Both the position numbers and the translations under genes were made by a program. Source: Heliocidaris tuberculata (taxonomy: Eukaryota > Echinodermata > Echinoidea > Camarodonta > Echinometridae). Taken from it: a stretch of DNA of 64,000 bases. This document shows, one piece after another, positions 11,476 to 23,800 of the stretch. The notes under the pieces were generated by a model. That model did no database searches. It was not told where the DNA came from and was given only the letters and a program-made list of their open reading frames with translations. Where the stretch lies: assembly GCA_025618425.1 (NCBI GenBank), contig CM046850.1, positions 30,588,544 to 30,652,543 of the forward strand. Direction: 5' to 3'. Numbering within the stretch: position 1 is the stretch's first letter; every line of letters begins with the position of its first letter.

Positions 11476-12069
11476 GCTCGAAAAGGGGGGGGCACAATCG
11501 CAAATAGGGGTGGCACAATGCATTGTTTTCCTTCAAAAGGGGGGGGGGCACGGGCCGGGATTGCCCCCCCCTAAATCCGCCACTGACTTGGATGACATCG
11601 ATATTGTGATAGACATTTAACTTTCGTCTCATGGTAGTGGCGACGACCTAACGGGAATTGACAATGGGGTTGATAATTATAACGTACTGCCAGGATGACC
11701 CGACTGCTTAAATATTTAGGATCAAAGGGTTGATGGTATATCGGTGCTTCTCTTGTAAAACAAAAAAAGCACAATGTTGACTCAGCCGACTTGCGGAAAG
11801 CTTTTCGTCAACGCTTTGTCCGACAATGCTCTTATCATGCTTGTAGCACGAAACACGGCGGCCAACTGACAAGCAACGCACTCCTCTGGCATGTCTGGTC
11901 CCTCTCGGAACTCCTCTAATCGCTAAGTCGATGGTGCTCTGTTTAGCGGCGAACCTCTTATATTCTCGAACTCTTGATCTATACCTTAAAGAAATGGCAA
12001 ACAGAATAATGAGAGGAATGAGCAGTAGAGCAAGTATAAAAAAAGAAACAATTCAGCTCAATTACTTAC
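10560..12069 (-). other. GPCR intron 2
   Basis: Starts GTAAGT after the last exon 2 codon and ends CCTTACAG. It holds a hAT-type MITE at 11250-11585 and otherwise non-coding DNA with repeated GAGTTAGCCC/GCCGAGTT-type words near 10745-11070. Confidence 0.8.
11250..11585. mobile_element. hAT-type MITE with exact 8-bp duplication (copy 1)
   Basis: The 8-bp duplication ACTTGGAT occurs at 11242-11249 and 11586-11593. Ends are CAGGGGCGGATCCAGGATTT and (inverted) CAGTGGCGGATTTAGGGGGG. The 8-bp duplication and CAGNGGCG termini identify a hAT-superfamily non-autonomous element. The body carries G runs and a ~30-nt A run and is almost the same as the copy at 13016. No transposase is present. Confidence 0.9.
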
Positions 12070-12430
12070 TTTATCTGATTTGCTGATAGCTGCAACCTCT
12101 GCCTTCGTGGCCCTGGCATACATGACTATCCTGGCGTAGCTGTAGACCAAGGCTGTGAGCGGTATCACAAACCCGACAGATATGAAGAAGAATGTATAGC
12201 TGTACGATGCTGCGTAGTTGTAGGTGCATAACATGAGCTTCGGGTCGAAGGCGTGAGCACCCCATCCACTCAGGTTGGGTAAATCGATGAAGAAACAGAT
12301 TGTCCAGAGGGTGATCAACAGACATGGTAGTGTACGCTTGTTGTAGATGTCCCGGTAGGTGTTACGATGGACGATGGCTATGTAGCGATTGACGCCAATG
12401 CAGGCGATACTCCACAGCGAACAAGAGCAA
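12070..12430 (-). CDS. GPCR exon 2: end of TM3 to TM5
   Basis: The acceptor has a strong polypyrimidine tract ending TTCTCAG before 12430. The first nucleotide completes the codon left by exon 1 (AG+T, Ser140). The exon encodes CIGVNRYIAIVHRN (end of TM3 and loop 2), TM4 around LLITLWTICF, loop-2 cysteine in KLMLCTY, and TM5 with SVGFVIPLTALVYSYARI. It ends AAATCAGATAAA|GTAAGT in phase 0. Exon length 361 nt keeps the whole receptor in frame. Confidence 0.9.
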
Positions 12431-12539
12431 CTGAGAATGCGACGAAAGGAAAGGAAAGAAAGAAACTGATCAGAATTTGACTAAAATAAAGGGGAGGAGA
12501 TAAGTTCGAACTGCCTTGTCCATCAATGAAATTGATACT

Positions 12540-12740
12540 TCCCTAGGACAATAACCCCCTCCCCCCCCCCCCCGACATTAGCCCCCGGACACCTACCCCC
12601 TCAGACCATTGCTCCCTATATAGGCAGTTGTCCGAGAAGTATTATCCGGAGAAGTACTACGGGTAGTTGTCCTGGTTTTTGTTGTCAGGATGTAGTTGTC
12701 CTTGGAGTCGTTTTCCGGGGTTTACATGTAATAGCCCTGG
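12540..12740. repeat. Dispersed GGACAACTA / TAGTTGTCC repeat, copy 2
   Basis: Shares short words (GTAGTTGTCC, CCCCCGGACA) and a C run with 6880-7085. Degenerate; superfamily unknown. Confidence 0.5.
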
Positions 12741-13015
12741 AAATACTTCTAGAATCCTAAAATTGATATCCGGTGCATATGAAGCAAGTCATTTAAAACG
12801 ATAAACTTAGTTCCAAAATCACCAAATAGAAACTAAGCGAGAGGAATTTACATGTTACAAAATTACGTTTGTCATTATTTCGAGGGATCCTCATTCTACA
12901 AGCTCTGCTTTTCAGTGGATCCCTCCATTTCCACAGGTTTAACTTGAAAAAAACCCAAACAACAATACTATTATACTGGATGTTTATGTATACTTTATAT
13001 TTTATAACTTTAAAC

Positions 13016-13149
13016 CAGGGGCGGATCCAGGATTTCGTATAAGGGGGGGGGGGGGGCACACAAATGCAGGATTGTCAACTTTTGGAAACTGCTTGGAGGG
13101 AGACCCATATTTTTTTGGTCTCTCGCCAGCCCTCCAAAAGTCGCTCAGT

Positions 13150-13185
<36 letters not shown>

Positions 13186-13344
13186 CAAGCAAAAGCAAAA
13201 AAAAAAAAAAAAAAAAAAAGGTTTTCTGCTCGAAAAGGGGGGGGGGGCACAATCGCAAATAGGGGGGGGGCACATTGCATTGTTTTCCCTCAAAAGGGGG
13301 GGGGGCACGGGCCGGGATTGCCCCCCCCCCTGAATCCGCCACTG
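13016..13344. mobile_element. hAT-type MITE with exact 8-bp duplication (copy 2)
   Basis: The duplication CTTTAAAC occurs at 13008-13015 and 13345-13352. The ends match copy 1 at 11250. The interior contains a G run of more than 30 nt followed by an A-rich run of about 20. The local frames read as poly-Gly or poly-Lys and are artefacts. Confidence 0.92.
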
Positions 13345-13475
13345 CTTTAAACCATGTAAAATGTATTTTGTTATTGAATATTGAATTGTATATTTGATTT
13401 CTTGTCAAAATCACTGTTTTGTTGGAAATAAAATAAAAACTGAAACTGAAAAACTTAAAACAAATGCAACTGATA
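13345..13475 (+). mobile_element. Possible LINE 3' tail
   Basis: GGAAATAAAATAAAAACTGAAACTGAAAAAC looks like a LINE terminus: a polyadenylation-like word followed by a short tandem ACTGAA tail. It may have been split by the hAT insertion just upstream. Confidence 0.4.
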
Positions 13476-14260
13476 CGGTTTACGAAACGCACTTAGAAAA
13501 CAAAGAAATATTAATTAACAGATAAAGCAGCTAAATTTCTCTTCCTACACACAATCTTCTGATATCTTTGCTTAAATCTTACCGATATATGTGTATCTTT
13601 CCTTTCATATTTTGTTGGATTTATTCCCAATTAAAAAGAAATGGAAAAGGTCGATAGCCATAAACCGAAAGAGAGGATTACTAAAACAGACGACCATTAT
13701 ATTATTTCTGCATTTACGACGCGCATATATATTAATGCATAATAAATGGTAAGTGGGTCGTTAAAAGTCTCTCACAGGGCCTGAGATCAAGCTTGTTTTT
13801 GCAATACTTTGTTAATTAACCTTTTTATTTATGATATTTACTCCTTTGTCAAGGATTATTTGAATTATTCATTCACGTACCATGAGTATTCGCTAATTCA
13901 TGGTGACCATGGTGACTTAACACAAGTTTGATAGCTATTTGCGGTTCGATGTATTGTTTCATAGATATATATTGAGAACTGGCGTTGCTAAGCATTTTGA
14001 TAAATGGGTTGCTGAAAGTGAAAAAAGTGCCTAAAGCCTTTGGGTTACTAAAACTTTGGCCCAAAAATTGTTATTTAACCCTAGGGCCCCCTTTACCCAC
14101 GGGCCGTGATAAAAAAATGATTTATAAAAAAAGAAGAACTTTAACCTCCTATAAAAATGACAACAAAATGTGTTAGTCAATTCTAAAGGATGCAATTATT
14201 GTATCATGATATTTGATACCCCAGGAAATACACTTTTTACTGGTTCCTGTCGGGTGATCC
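13476..14260. other. No gene recognised
   Basis: AT-rich intronic DNA without recognisable coding or repeat structure. Confidence 0.5.
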
Positions 14261-14261
14261 G

Positions 14262-14362
14262 ACATAATATTGTAAAACGCCTTGAGCATGTTTCTATGGA
14301 AAGGCGCTATATAAATACCAATATGTATGTATGTATGTATGTATGTATATATGTATGTATGC
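14262..14362 (+). mobile_element. SINE/LINE 3' tail with (ATGT)n
   Basis: AAACGCCTTGAGCATG then GGAAAGGCGCTATATAAATA form a small GCGCC...GGCGC hairpin followed by TATA and a tandem ATGT run. This is the same tail architecture as the retroelement ends near 9950, 20640, 25125, 39880 and 51710. Confidence 0.6.
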
Positions 14363-14460
14363 TCCGTCGACATTTGCAGTCTGCCAGGCTTTATTTCGCA
14401 AAAGAAATATATAACTCTAGGGTTAGGGTTACAAATGAGTGTTAGTTAGGTTTATGTATA

Positions 14461-14520
14461 GGTTTAGGGTTGGGGTTAGGGTTAGGGTTAGGGTTAGGGT
14501 TAGGGTAAGGGTTAGGGTTT
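14461..14520 (+). repeat. Interstitial telomere-like (TTAGGG)n
   Basis: About nine units, including five consecutive perfect TTAGGG hexamers flanked by TTTAGGG, TTGGGG and TAAGGG variants. TTAGGG is the canonical telomere unit of deuterostomes. It is short and lies within an intron, so it is an interstitial tract rather than a chromosome end. Confidence 0.85.
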
Positions 14521-14983
14521 GGTCCAGAGTTGAAGTAAGTGTAAGATATTGACGACGGAACAATTGTCGCCGGAGCATGTGTCGTATAACTAGCTATGTA
14601 GAGAGGCTCAATTTATAATCCGTATATTATACATTGACTTGGCACTTAGGCGTATAGTCATAGTTACACCTATTATTCCTTGCCTCACAAAGAATACCTA
14701 ATTAATGAAGTAATTAAATCCGTAAGACGATCTGACAGTTTCTGCAGCTGAAGAGGGAAAGTTCCCGGGATGAAAGCGCTTAACCTACCGCCGCCCGTCC
14801 CAATTTGTTTGATATTTTCTCACCAACATCGATGCAGTGCACTTTGTAAAACAAATATGGAGGCAGATCAAGGCAGGAAGCGGTCACATTCGACCATAGT
14901 TTTCAATCTCTTAAGAAATTGTCCTCATATACATGCGACAAAATCTTTTTCATAACACCCAAGAACATCTATAACACTTTGCT

Positions 14984-15340
14984 CAGTGGCGCAGGTTGGG
15001 TACTGTTTTTAAAGGGCACTGATGTAATGGGGGCACCGGTCTTAAAGGCTTGTTACATTGATAACAATAATGTTAACGAGATCTTTCATTAAAGGTACAC
15101 CCTAGAGCTGCTCTACTATTAACAGACACGAAGATACTCACACGTACTCACCATATAGTAGGATGTACCTTTAATTGAAAGTCTCCTTATCGTTGTCATT
15201 ATCGGACAAATGTGACCAGCCCTTTACTTTGTGGATGAAATGAGAATGGACAAGGCCTACCATTGGGGAAGGCCGGATATGAGAGGAGTGCTTATCATCT
15301 GTTTTTCTTTTTCAGTTCCTCATTTCCATGTCCATTTCAG

Positions 15341-15383
<43 letters not shown>

Positions 15384-15440
15384 CGCTATCCGATGAAAGG
15401 GGGAGTGGGCACGTACCTCACACAGTAGCTACGCCGCTGA
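14984..15440. mobile_element. hAT-type non-autonomous element with 8-bp duplication
   Basis: ACTTTGCT occurs at 14976-14983 and 15441-15448. Ends are CAGTGGCGCAGGTTGGG and AGTAGCTACGCCGCTG(A); the right end carries one extra A. Inside lies a copy of a dispersed repeat (AAAGGTACACCCTA...GATGTACCTTTAA, about 15090-15175) and a (CT)n tract near 15343-15380. Confidence 0.78.
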
Positions 15441-16640
15441 ACTTTGCTAAACGTCAGCCTTCCATTATACTTCTCCGTCTCTCTATGCCAATTTTTCGTC
15501 TCTGGTTTTATTTCTTAGAAGCAATATCACACTTAACAATGCTCATTATTGGTAAATTTCTTAGGGTTTATGAAGCAATTGGCTTCCGTGGAGTGCACTA
15601 ACTAGGCACATTGACTCTCACATGATTGGGCACTATCAGCTTTAGAAGTTATCCGATGATATTTTCTATGTGCAATGCATTAAGGTCTTCAAATTTCCTT
15701 GCAAAAGACCTTTTGAAAAGGTTTTCTACATTTTTTCATGTTTGTCACGATCTACTCACGCAAGTTAAGTGGTATTATGCGTAAGTTTGAGAAAATACCC
15801 TTGCCACTTTATTGTTCGCTATATATTTAACATATGAATTAGGAAACAACGATCAATATCTAATCGAATTAAAAAGCATATTCTAGGATTTATGGAGACG
15901 ACCCATGTTCAGACGCATTTGTGGAAAAACCAGTAAATTGTAAAAGTTGCACGTCTTGCTATACATACAGCCAATACTGTATGAATCTCAATGTATATAA
16001 ATGTACTACTTCATGATGTTACAAAAACTTTCATCATGCAATAATATTAATTCTTTTCCTTGTCAACCTTACGGGTACCCTTTACTTTAACTAAATGGAA
16101 TGTGGCATAGCTGGTCGACACCCTATCCCCCTCAAAAAAATAAAGGCATTTTCAAAGGAGAAACAACATCGTGAAATTATTTCGTAATGAAAAATAAGTT
16201 TTAAAATGATAGGGTTATATTGTAAGGTTATGTATAGTGTTATACCCAACAATTGCAGTTTGGAATTCGGATCAAGGAGCAGTTGATGCCAGAGTGTCGT
16301 AAAACTGTGAAAACAGAGTATTTTTTTGTTTGTTTCTTTGTTTGTTAGTTCTCTTTGTTTGTTTTGGGTTTATTTTGTGTGTGTTTGTGTTTTTTGTCTG
16401 GAAGATGAAAAGTTGTCCAGAGCAAAAGCCAAGAGCATATCAAATTTTAAAATAAAAAAAAAATCAAAAGATTTTAACACTCTATTCGCAATATGTGATT
16501 GACACAGTGTGGCACGATGCGTCCTCCAAGAGAATCACAGTGTGAACGTACCTATGTGTGACAACAGAGTAGCTTTGGAACATAATCGTATTGGCGAAGT
16601 CAACACACTGTGTTAATATTCTACACTACTGCGGGTACCA
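15441..16640. other. No gene recognised
   Basis: AT-rich intronic DNA with a TTTG-rich stretch near 16320-16400. Nothing functional was recognised. Confidence 0.5.
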
Positions 16641-16646
16641 TTATAC

Positions 16647-16985
16647 TATTAATACATGGTTGGGAGTGCGTTAGTGCGATCTGGCAACACAAAGGTTTTT
16701 ATCGTGGTGTACTAACGCACGAGGCGTAGCCGAGTGTGTTAGACACCACGATAAAAACCTGCGTGTTGCTGGATCGCACTAATGCACGAACTCACAACCA
16801 TGTATTAAAAGTTTTATAAAACGGGTCTACAATCTTAGTGTTTTCTTACAATCCTAGTGTTTGATCCGGATTAGCCGTGCGTTAGTCCCCTCGCCGTGCG
16901 TTAGTACTTTTTTTTTGCACGGTCACGTGGTGTTATTTGACCAATCAGGATGGCTACATTCTTGAACCCGTTTTATAATGCGTTT
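16647..16985. mobile_element. Foldback (AATACATGGTTG...CAACCATGTATT) with ACGGGT-bearing tail
   Basis: About 16647-16807 forms a near-perfect hairpin: AATACATGGTTG, GTGCGTTAGTGCGATC and GGTTTTTATCGTGGTGT each recur inverted on the far arm around a short central loop (GAGGCGTAGCCGAGTG). A tail with AAAACGGGT and its inverted ACCCGTTTT near 16970 suggests that a larger element encloses it. Confidence 0.7.
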
Positions 16986-18639
16986 TAGCATAATATGTCA
17001 TACTCCTCTCTATACATCATACTGCTTCTCCGCTTCCTTCTTCTAATCTTTTCACATAAAATATACAGTAACATCGGTGGGGAGCCAAATATCATATGCC
17101 TTCTTAGGTATGGCAGCCTATCACCTAAACCAACGGATGCGTCATTTTTATCATCTTCACTCTGTAAAATTAATGACGTTTTAATGAAGTCCAAATATCG
17201 GAAATATATTTTGGTCAATATTCAAAAAGTATTTCAGGAAACTATTGGTTCTGTAACGAACGATTTTGACATCAACTTGATAGCATGATCATTTCATATT
17301 AAAAACATGGAACTTTTGATCAGAGTCACCCTTAATGACTCTGAAGTTTACTCTCATTATCAAACCGAATATTCTTGACTGGAAACTGCTATTTGGTACG
17401 GTAGGGTTTTCCATTCCGTTTAACACATTTCCCGTATAATTTTATCTTTGTTAACCTCAATTTCGTCCTAAGAATCCTGGTACGCGCAAGTAATTAAATA
17501 AATTTGTGATTAAAATTTGCTGAACGGTCAACCGATTTCAGTATTGTCCTTTCAACGTACTTTGTGTAATATACTTATTGAATTTGTCTTTGAGGAAGCA
17601 ATTTTAAGAATTTTCCGAATAAATTCGTCGTCGTGTAGTTTGGATTCCTATTCTTTTAAGCAAGCCTTTTATTTGAAATTACGGATGCCTTATGACTTTA
17701 TTGCAAAAGATAAAATAGAGTATCATTATATTCATCTATTCTTCTTAGAAGTTATTGAAGACATAAGTTGAATGTTAATACACCCATCATAAGAACAAGA
17801 AAGTGAATGCAATTCTTGAAAAAGACTGAAAGTATTAATTTCCATTTTGAAAGAATATAGTCATCGTTTGAAATAGATATCTTTTATTAGCGAAAACAAT
17901 ATTAAATAATGCAAGACAAGACAAGATAAATCAAATAATTAAAGGTTGAACAATCACCATAGCAGCAAATTTAAGTTTACTGTTCTATGTAATGACGATG
18001 ATTCCTTATTCACCCGCAGGCCTACGCTATAAAGAAACATATCAATATTCGATAAAACAAAATATAGAGCTGAAAGTCGAAGTAATAATATGCAAAAGTA
18101 TGACATAAAAACAGGTGATGACAAAACACATTTGCATGGTACCAACCACCTTGATCCATATAGTGTATTACCATAAAAATATTGTTCTCTTAATACACCC
18201 CCCCCCCCCCCACACACACACATAGACGAACTGAAAAGGGACTGGATTATATTACAATTATATCTTTTGTACATTAAAATAAAGGTATATTATGAGCAGC
18301 GCTCAGCCTGTCAGATTAATTATTCAATCATTATGCATTTTCACTTCCACTTCATTTTTTTTAAATACTTTTTTATTCCTTGATTCAGTTTTTCAAAATT
18401 AATATTACAAATTAAGCATTAACTTCTCAAAATAGTTCAACAAGGCAATAAATACAATACAAATAATATAATTCCATAACATGCCATCCATAAATAAACA
18501 ATCATAGTGCAAATTATCTGAACAAGGGCATAGATAAACCTGTTAGGTGCAGAATTGAAGAATAAGGCGATTGTATCAATGAATATAATTCTTTTAAACT
18601 GTAATATTATCGTGTATATATACAGTATGTCATCATTCC
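16986..18639. other. No gene recognised
   Basis: AT-rich intronic sequence with a C/CA run near 18197-18222. The open frames are short and low-complexity. Confidence 0.5.
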
Positions 18640-19960
18640 GTCCAATATTCAAAATAATTCAATTTTTCAGATGTAGACTTAATTTGAGCTATTGCTCTTT
18701 TCCGTTTATTATCTTTAATTTCCAAAAGTGCATTATATAGATTTCTTCCAAAAGGCGCTCCTTTTGATCTCGCATTGTATATCATATATTTTATGAGTAT
18801 AATTAAGTGGTTAATGAACATGTTTTTCTGATTTTCCATCTAACCCAACTAAAATGTCCTCCCTCTTTAATGTATTTAATTGCATTAATTTCATTTGTTT
18901 CCCTGGCTATTTCTTGCCATAATCTTTTAACAAATTGACTCATCATAAATAAGTGGTGGTGAACTTTAATTTCTTTTCCACAGAAAGAGCATAAGCTAGA
19001 TGATAAAAAGCCAAACTGATACAGTTTAATCATTATGATATAGGATACTATGTAATAACTTCAACTGAAATTTACGTAAGCTACGATCGAAAATGCATAA
19101 TCGCGAGGTCAAAAAGCAAGTCGCAGTTCCAGATGTATAATTCAAATGAGTTGTTTCCTAAATGCAAAGGTTTCCTTTATATTATTATTAAAGATTTTAT
19201 AACATAATTTAGAAGTCAGTCCTTCATGTAATATTATTTTATCACCTACTTTATACATCAATTCCTAGTAATCGATCGTGTCACTTATCTTTTCGTATTT
19301 TTTCATTTCCTCCTTTAAATTCACCGGTAATGCTGAATAAATGTTACTAATATAGAATAAATCGTTGGCATCAAGACCTTTTCGTAGAAAATAGCTAATA
19401 ATTACTGGCCTTAAATTGACTTCTTTGCGTACATAGTTAACTTCACTTCAAGATGTCCTATTTGTAATCCGTATATAATTATGTGTTTTACGAATTGCAA
19501 GTGCTTACACTTTTATAAATGAAAGAAACAAACATGGAGAAAATGGATCCCCTTGACGTACTCCTTTCCCCATATCAAAGTACTGTGGAGTGTCCACCAT
19601 TCATAACACAACTAACTGCCTTAAAGTATAAAATATCAACCCACGTGTGGGGCCCAAAACCATACAAACTTAATATTTTCTATAAAAATGAATGCGAAAC
19701 GGAGTCGAAGGCTTTTTCAAAGTCGATAGCCAACAAGAATCCGTTTATATGGAATGTGGACGAATGGAATATAACATCGTCTATCTTACTGCTCCTCCTA
19801 TATTCCTTCCTTTCATATAGCCTGTTTGATCTGTATGAATTACCTCAAAAGAAAATAATTGATAACTTAAAAGAGCGTTTTCTTCGACTAGAAGAGGAGA
19901 ACGATCGACTAGTCGCCTACGTGGCCAGAGAAAATCTCGTGTTCCTATAGGGCTACCCGA
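18640..19960 (-). pseudogene. L1/Tx1-like LINE relic (RT to C-terminus)
   Basis: Across broken minus-strand frames I see, in order: DQTGYMKGRNIGGAVR (RT start, near 19850), NGFLLAIDFEKAFDSVSHSF (palm, near 19730), GVRQGDPFSPCLF (near 19560), RKEVNLRPVIISYFLRKGLD (near 19400), a LCSFCGKEI-HHHLFM cysteine/histidine motif (near 18985), and a final INHLIILIKYMIYNARSKG segment (near 18790). The order and the C-terminal CxxC-H motif match the L1/Tx1 group. Multiple stops and frameshifts make it inactive. The 5' part, including the endonuclease, is absent or unrecognisable. Confidence 0.75.
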
Positions 19961-20609
19961 AAGTACAAAAATAGCGGATGTAGTCGAAACATTAAAAGAC
20001 CAGGAAAAATCAAATAAACTTCACTTCAATTTCCACACACACACACACACACACGCTCACACATGGGCGCGCGCACACAAACACAAAACAAAATGGAAAT
20101 CAAACAACAACATTAATCCGATACACAGTTGGGTGATCAGAGAACATCTTCTTCGAAATATTCAGCACAAGTTAACAAAAACGTGCATCTGACCGAAAAT
20201 TCACGTCAAGTTCCACTCCATTTAACATGTCAAAACCTTCCAAAAAGAGAAACTGCTAAAGGAGACCCGTTATCTGCATAATTATGTAAGGGCTGATAAT
20301 GCCTTGTTTGAGCTTGAAAGCCAATCGATTAGGCGTATTTGGTCATCAATTTCCTGTTCGGTCAACAAACGACTTTTCATCCAAAAACTGTCAATCAGTT
20401 CACAGGAAGAAGCACGTAATGCTTGTAACTTTCAATATGGTACAATTTCCACGTGATATGTGGATTTCCTTTTTACTCCGAATTATTGTCTATATAGTGT
20501 ATTTCCTATTAAGAGACAATGACCATTACGATCAAGGAGGGAAACTCCCATCTCCCTTGTTATACTAGTACTCTGATCACAGTAGGTCAAGGTATTTGAT
20601 TTTGGACTT
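19961..20609. other. No gene recognised
   Basis: Contains a short (CA)n run at about 20034-20055; otherwise plain intronic DNA. Confidence 0.5.
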
Positions 20610-20752
20610 CTTTTGATAATAATGATAATAATAATACATAAGATTTCTATAGCGCCATTATCCATTTTGATAAAGTGCTCAAGGCGCTTTACAGCATGAA
20701 GAAAATACAAACATGACAAGAGAAGAGAATGAATAACAAGGGGGGAAATATA

Positions 20753-20805
<53 letters not shown>

Positions 20806-23800
20806 GTCTTCAAAACGCAAGAATGAACAAATGGGATTTTAGGTTGCCCTTAAAGATTGGAGTTCTTCAGCTCCTGCGGAAGTGAATTCCACAGGGCTGG
20901 TCCGGCATGAGCAAAAGCTCGTTCCCCCAAGATTTCTTAGAAAGCGGAACATGTAAAAGACCAGAGTTGGAGGATCGTAGGGTTCGTGTGGGTTGATATT
21001 GACGTAACAAAGACTTGTGATATTCAGGGGCTGTTCCGTTCATAATGTGATAGATCAAAAGAAAGATTTTAAAAATTATACGTTCCTTTACGGGCAACCA
21101 ATGGAGATTTTGTAGGATAGGGGTAATGTGACTGCGTTTGCTTGACAGAGAAACAATGCGTGCAGTTGTTGTTTGTAGCTTTTGTAATTGAGCAATTTGT
21201 GAATTTGGTAAGTTGTAGAGTAGGCCGTTACCGAAATCAAGGTGTGAGGAAATGAGCGAGTGGACAAGTTTCTCTGTAGCAGAACGAGTGATATATTTTC
21301 GGATGAAGCCAATATTTCGCAATTGATAGCGAACTGATTTGCAAATGCTAGTAATTTGATTCGACATAGACAATTGAGAATCAAGCATAACGCCGATATT
21401 GCGACATGAGTTTGACAAAGGAATTTCATTACCAGAAATAGAAATGGATTCTATATCTAATTTGCTCTGTTGAGATTTGGAACCGAAAAGCATGAATGGT
21501 TTAAGAGCAAATAATTTGATTTCATCCAAGCATGAATATCAGCGATGCAATTTTCTAAATTGCGCAAGGTTTGGAAAGCTTGAATTTGATGCGGCGGAAA
21601 AGAAACAAAAAGTTGTATGTCATCTGCATATAAATGATAGTGAACAGAGTGACGTTGAAAAATATTTCGAAGACCGGTTAAATAGATACAAAATAAGGTG
21701 GGCCCGCCATCTGAACCTTGGGGGACTCCGCAGCCTAGCGGCCTGGCAGAGGATGTGAAAACATTCAAAAGGACAGACTGTGAATGGCATGGCAGATATG
21801 ATTTTAACCATTCGAGAGCCTGGCCCTGGATACCCAGACTTGCAAGAGTATTTACAAGTATTTTGTGGTCTACGGTCTACGGTGTCGAAGGCCGAAGACA
21901 GATCTAAAAGGACCATGGCCGTGACGGATCCAGAGTCCATTTCTCGTAAACTGGAAACATTAATGATTAGGGTCTCGACACTATGATGAAATTGGTAAGC
22001 CTACTGTAATGGGTCAAATAAATTGTATTCCAGCAAATAATCTGAGAGTCTAGAGAAGACAACTCTCTCTAGAATCTTAAACAGAAATGGAAGATTGCAA
22101 ACAGGACGATAATTTTTCAGGGATTCATGATCCAAAGATGGTTTCTTCCATAAAGGGCGAAAAAGAGCAGTTTTTAAGACTGAGGGCACAGTGGCTTGAT
22201 CTATACTGAGATAAATGATGTGAGAAATAATTGGAGCAAATGTGGATCCGCAATCTTTTACAAGAATGGTAGGTACTCGATCCGATGGGCAAGATTTAGG
22301 AGGCAATTTACGAAGTAGGGAAAGAACTTCATCCGCAGTGGTACATTGAAAGATCTCCAGTGTAGAAGAGGTGACAGGTTCGAATGGTACAACATTTGGA
22401 TTGAGATTATCTCGGATTTTTTAAACTTTTAAATGGAAGAACTCAATAAATGTTTCGCCCATGGAACTGCCATCAACATGTGTAGGTAACGGAGTAGACT
22501 GTTTGCGGTTCAAAAGTCGATTGGCGACATTGAAGAGTTTCTTGTGATCATCTCCACAGTCTTCGATGAGTCTGGTGTGATATGAACGTTTAGCCTTGGA
22601 TACAAGGTAGTTCACCCGGTCTCTCTGAGGCACAAAACAACTCTCGGTCTATTTGGAGCTTCTCGTTGTTGCGCCATTACCTCTCAAGTCTCCGTAGCTT
22701 CTTCTTTGCCTTAGAGATGTCAGAGTTATACCAAGGACTGTCCTGGTGAGATCTCACTTTACAAGTCCTGGCTGGTGCATGAGAGTCCAGTAACCTGCTG
22801 AGTTCTAGGTTGTAGCGGTTGACAGCATCATCGACGCTCTCCGTTGCTAAAGGCATGATGCTGCTGCTATTAACATCGTTGGCAAAATCAGTCCTGTTGA
22901 TGCACTTTATATTACGAGAAGAGAAAGTGGTAACTTTCCGTTTCGGCTTGTCGAAACGTAGCAAACAGGTGATAGCAGAGTGGTCAGAGATACCGGGTAT
23001 AACACATAGGTGTGAATACAACTGTCTATCGGAGTTCTGGACCAGAATGGCGTCGAGAATATGACCATGATCGTACGTAGGCGTAGTCACCAACTTGCGA
23101 AGTCCTTGGCTGTTTACGAGGTTGTTGAACCTTTGAGTATGTTGGGATGAAAGTGATAACCTGTGGTCTATAAATGACTAAGATCTCGAGACTAGTCGTG
23201 TTATTTGTGACAACGGCTGACATAGATTCGAAAGTTGTATGATTGACTGATTGGTTAATAACTACAGAGAGATTATCCCTAAACAAGAACCCGACACCTC
23301 CTCCACGCCTGGAGGCTCTGGGGTGGGGGCATCATCCGATGGAGACAGACATGTCTCACTAAAGAAACTATATCAAATTAACTATCTGTAACAAAATCTT
23401 GAAAGATGATTGATTTGTTGCAAAGGCAGCGTGCATTAATCGTACATAATCTAAGATGATCTCTGAATCCCGCACGGCCACCCCTTTTACCCCGATGTGT
23501 CTTCGGCCCTCGCCCAATACCTAGGGACAAAATCCTCCTCCGGGCCACGATGTTTTCCTCTCGCCATTTTTCAGATTTATTGCCAGAATTAAATGAGTGA
23601 AGAAATTCACTAGTATATCGAACCCTATGAATATCCGAAATCGAGGCAGAGACAACGCTAGATGGGCCTGAATTTGGATTAATGTCCCAATAAATAAGCA
23701 ATTTGACATGATAGGTTGATACTGACTTGGAATAGTACTGTATGGGACTCCCAATGTACTTTCCCTTTGATTGTACAGAGATTGTGCAGAGAGTAGCTCG

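Noticed and set aside
13064..13492. Gly-, Lys- and Pro-rich frames around 13.1-13.5 kb
   Set aside because: They translate homopolymer runs inside a hAT MITE.
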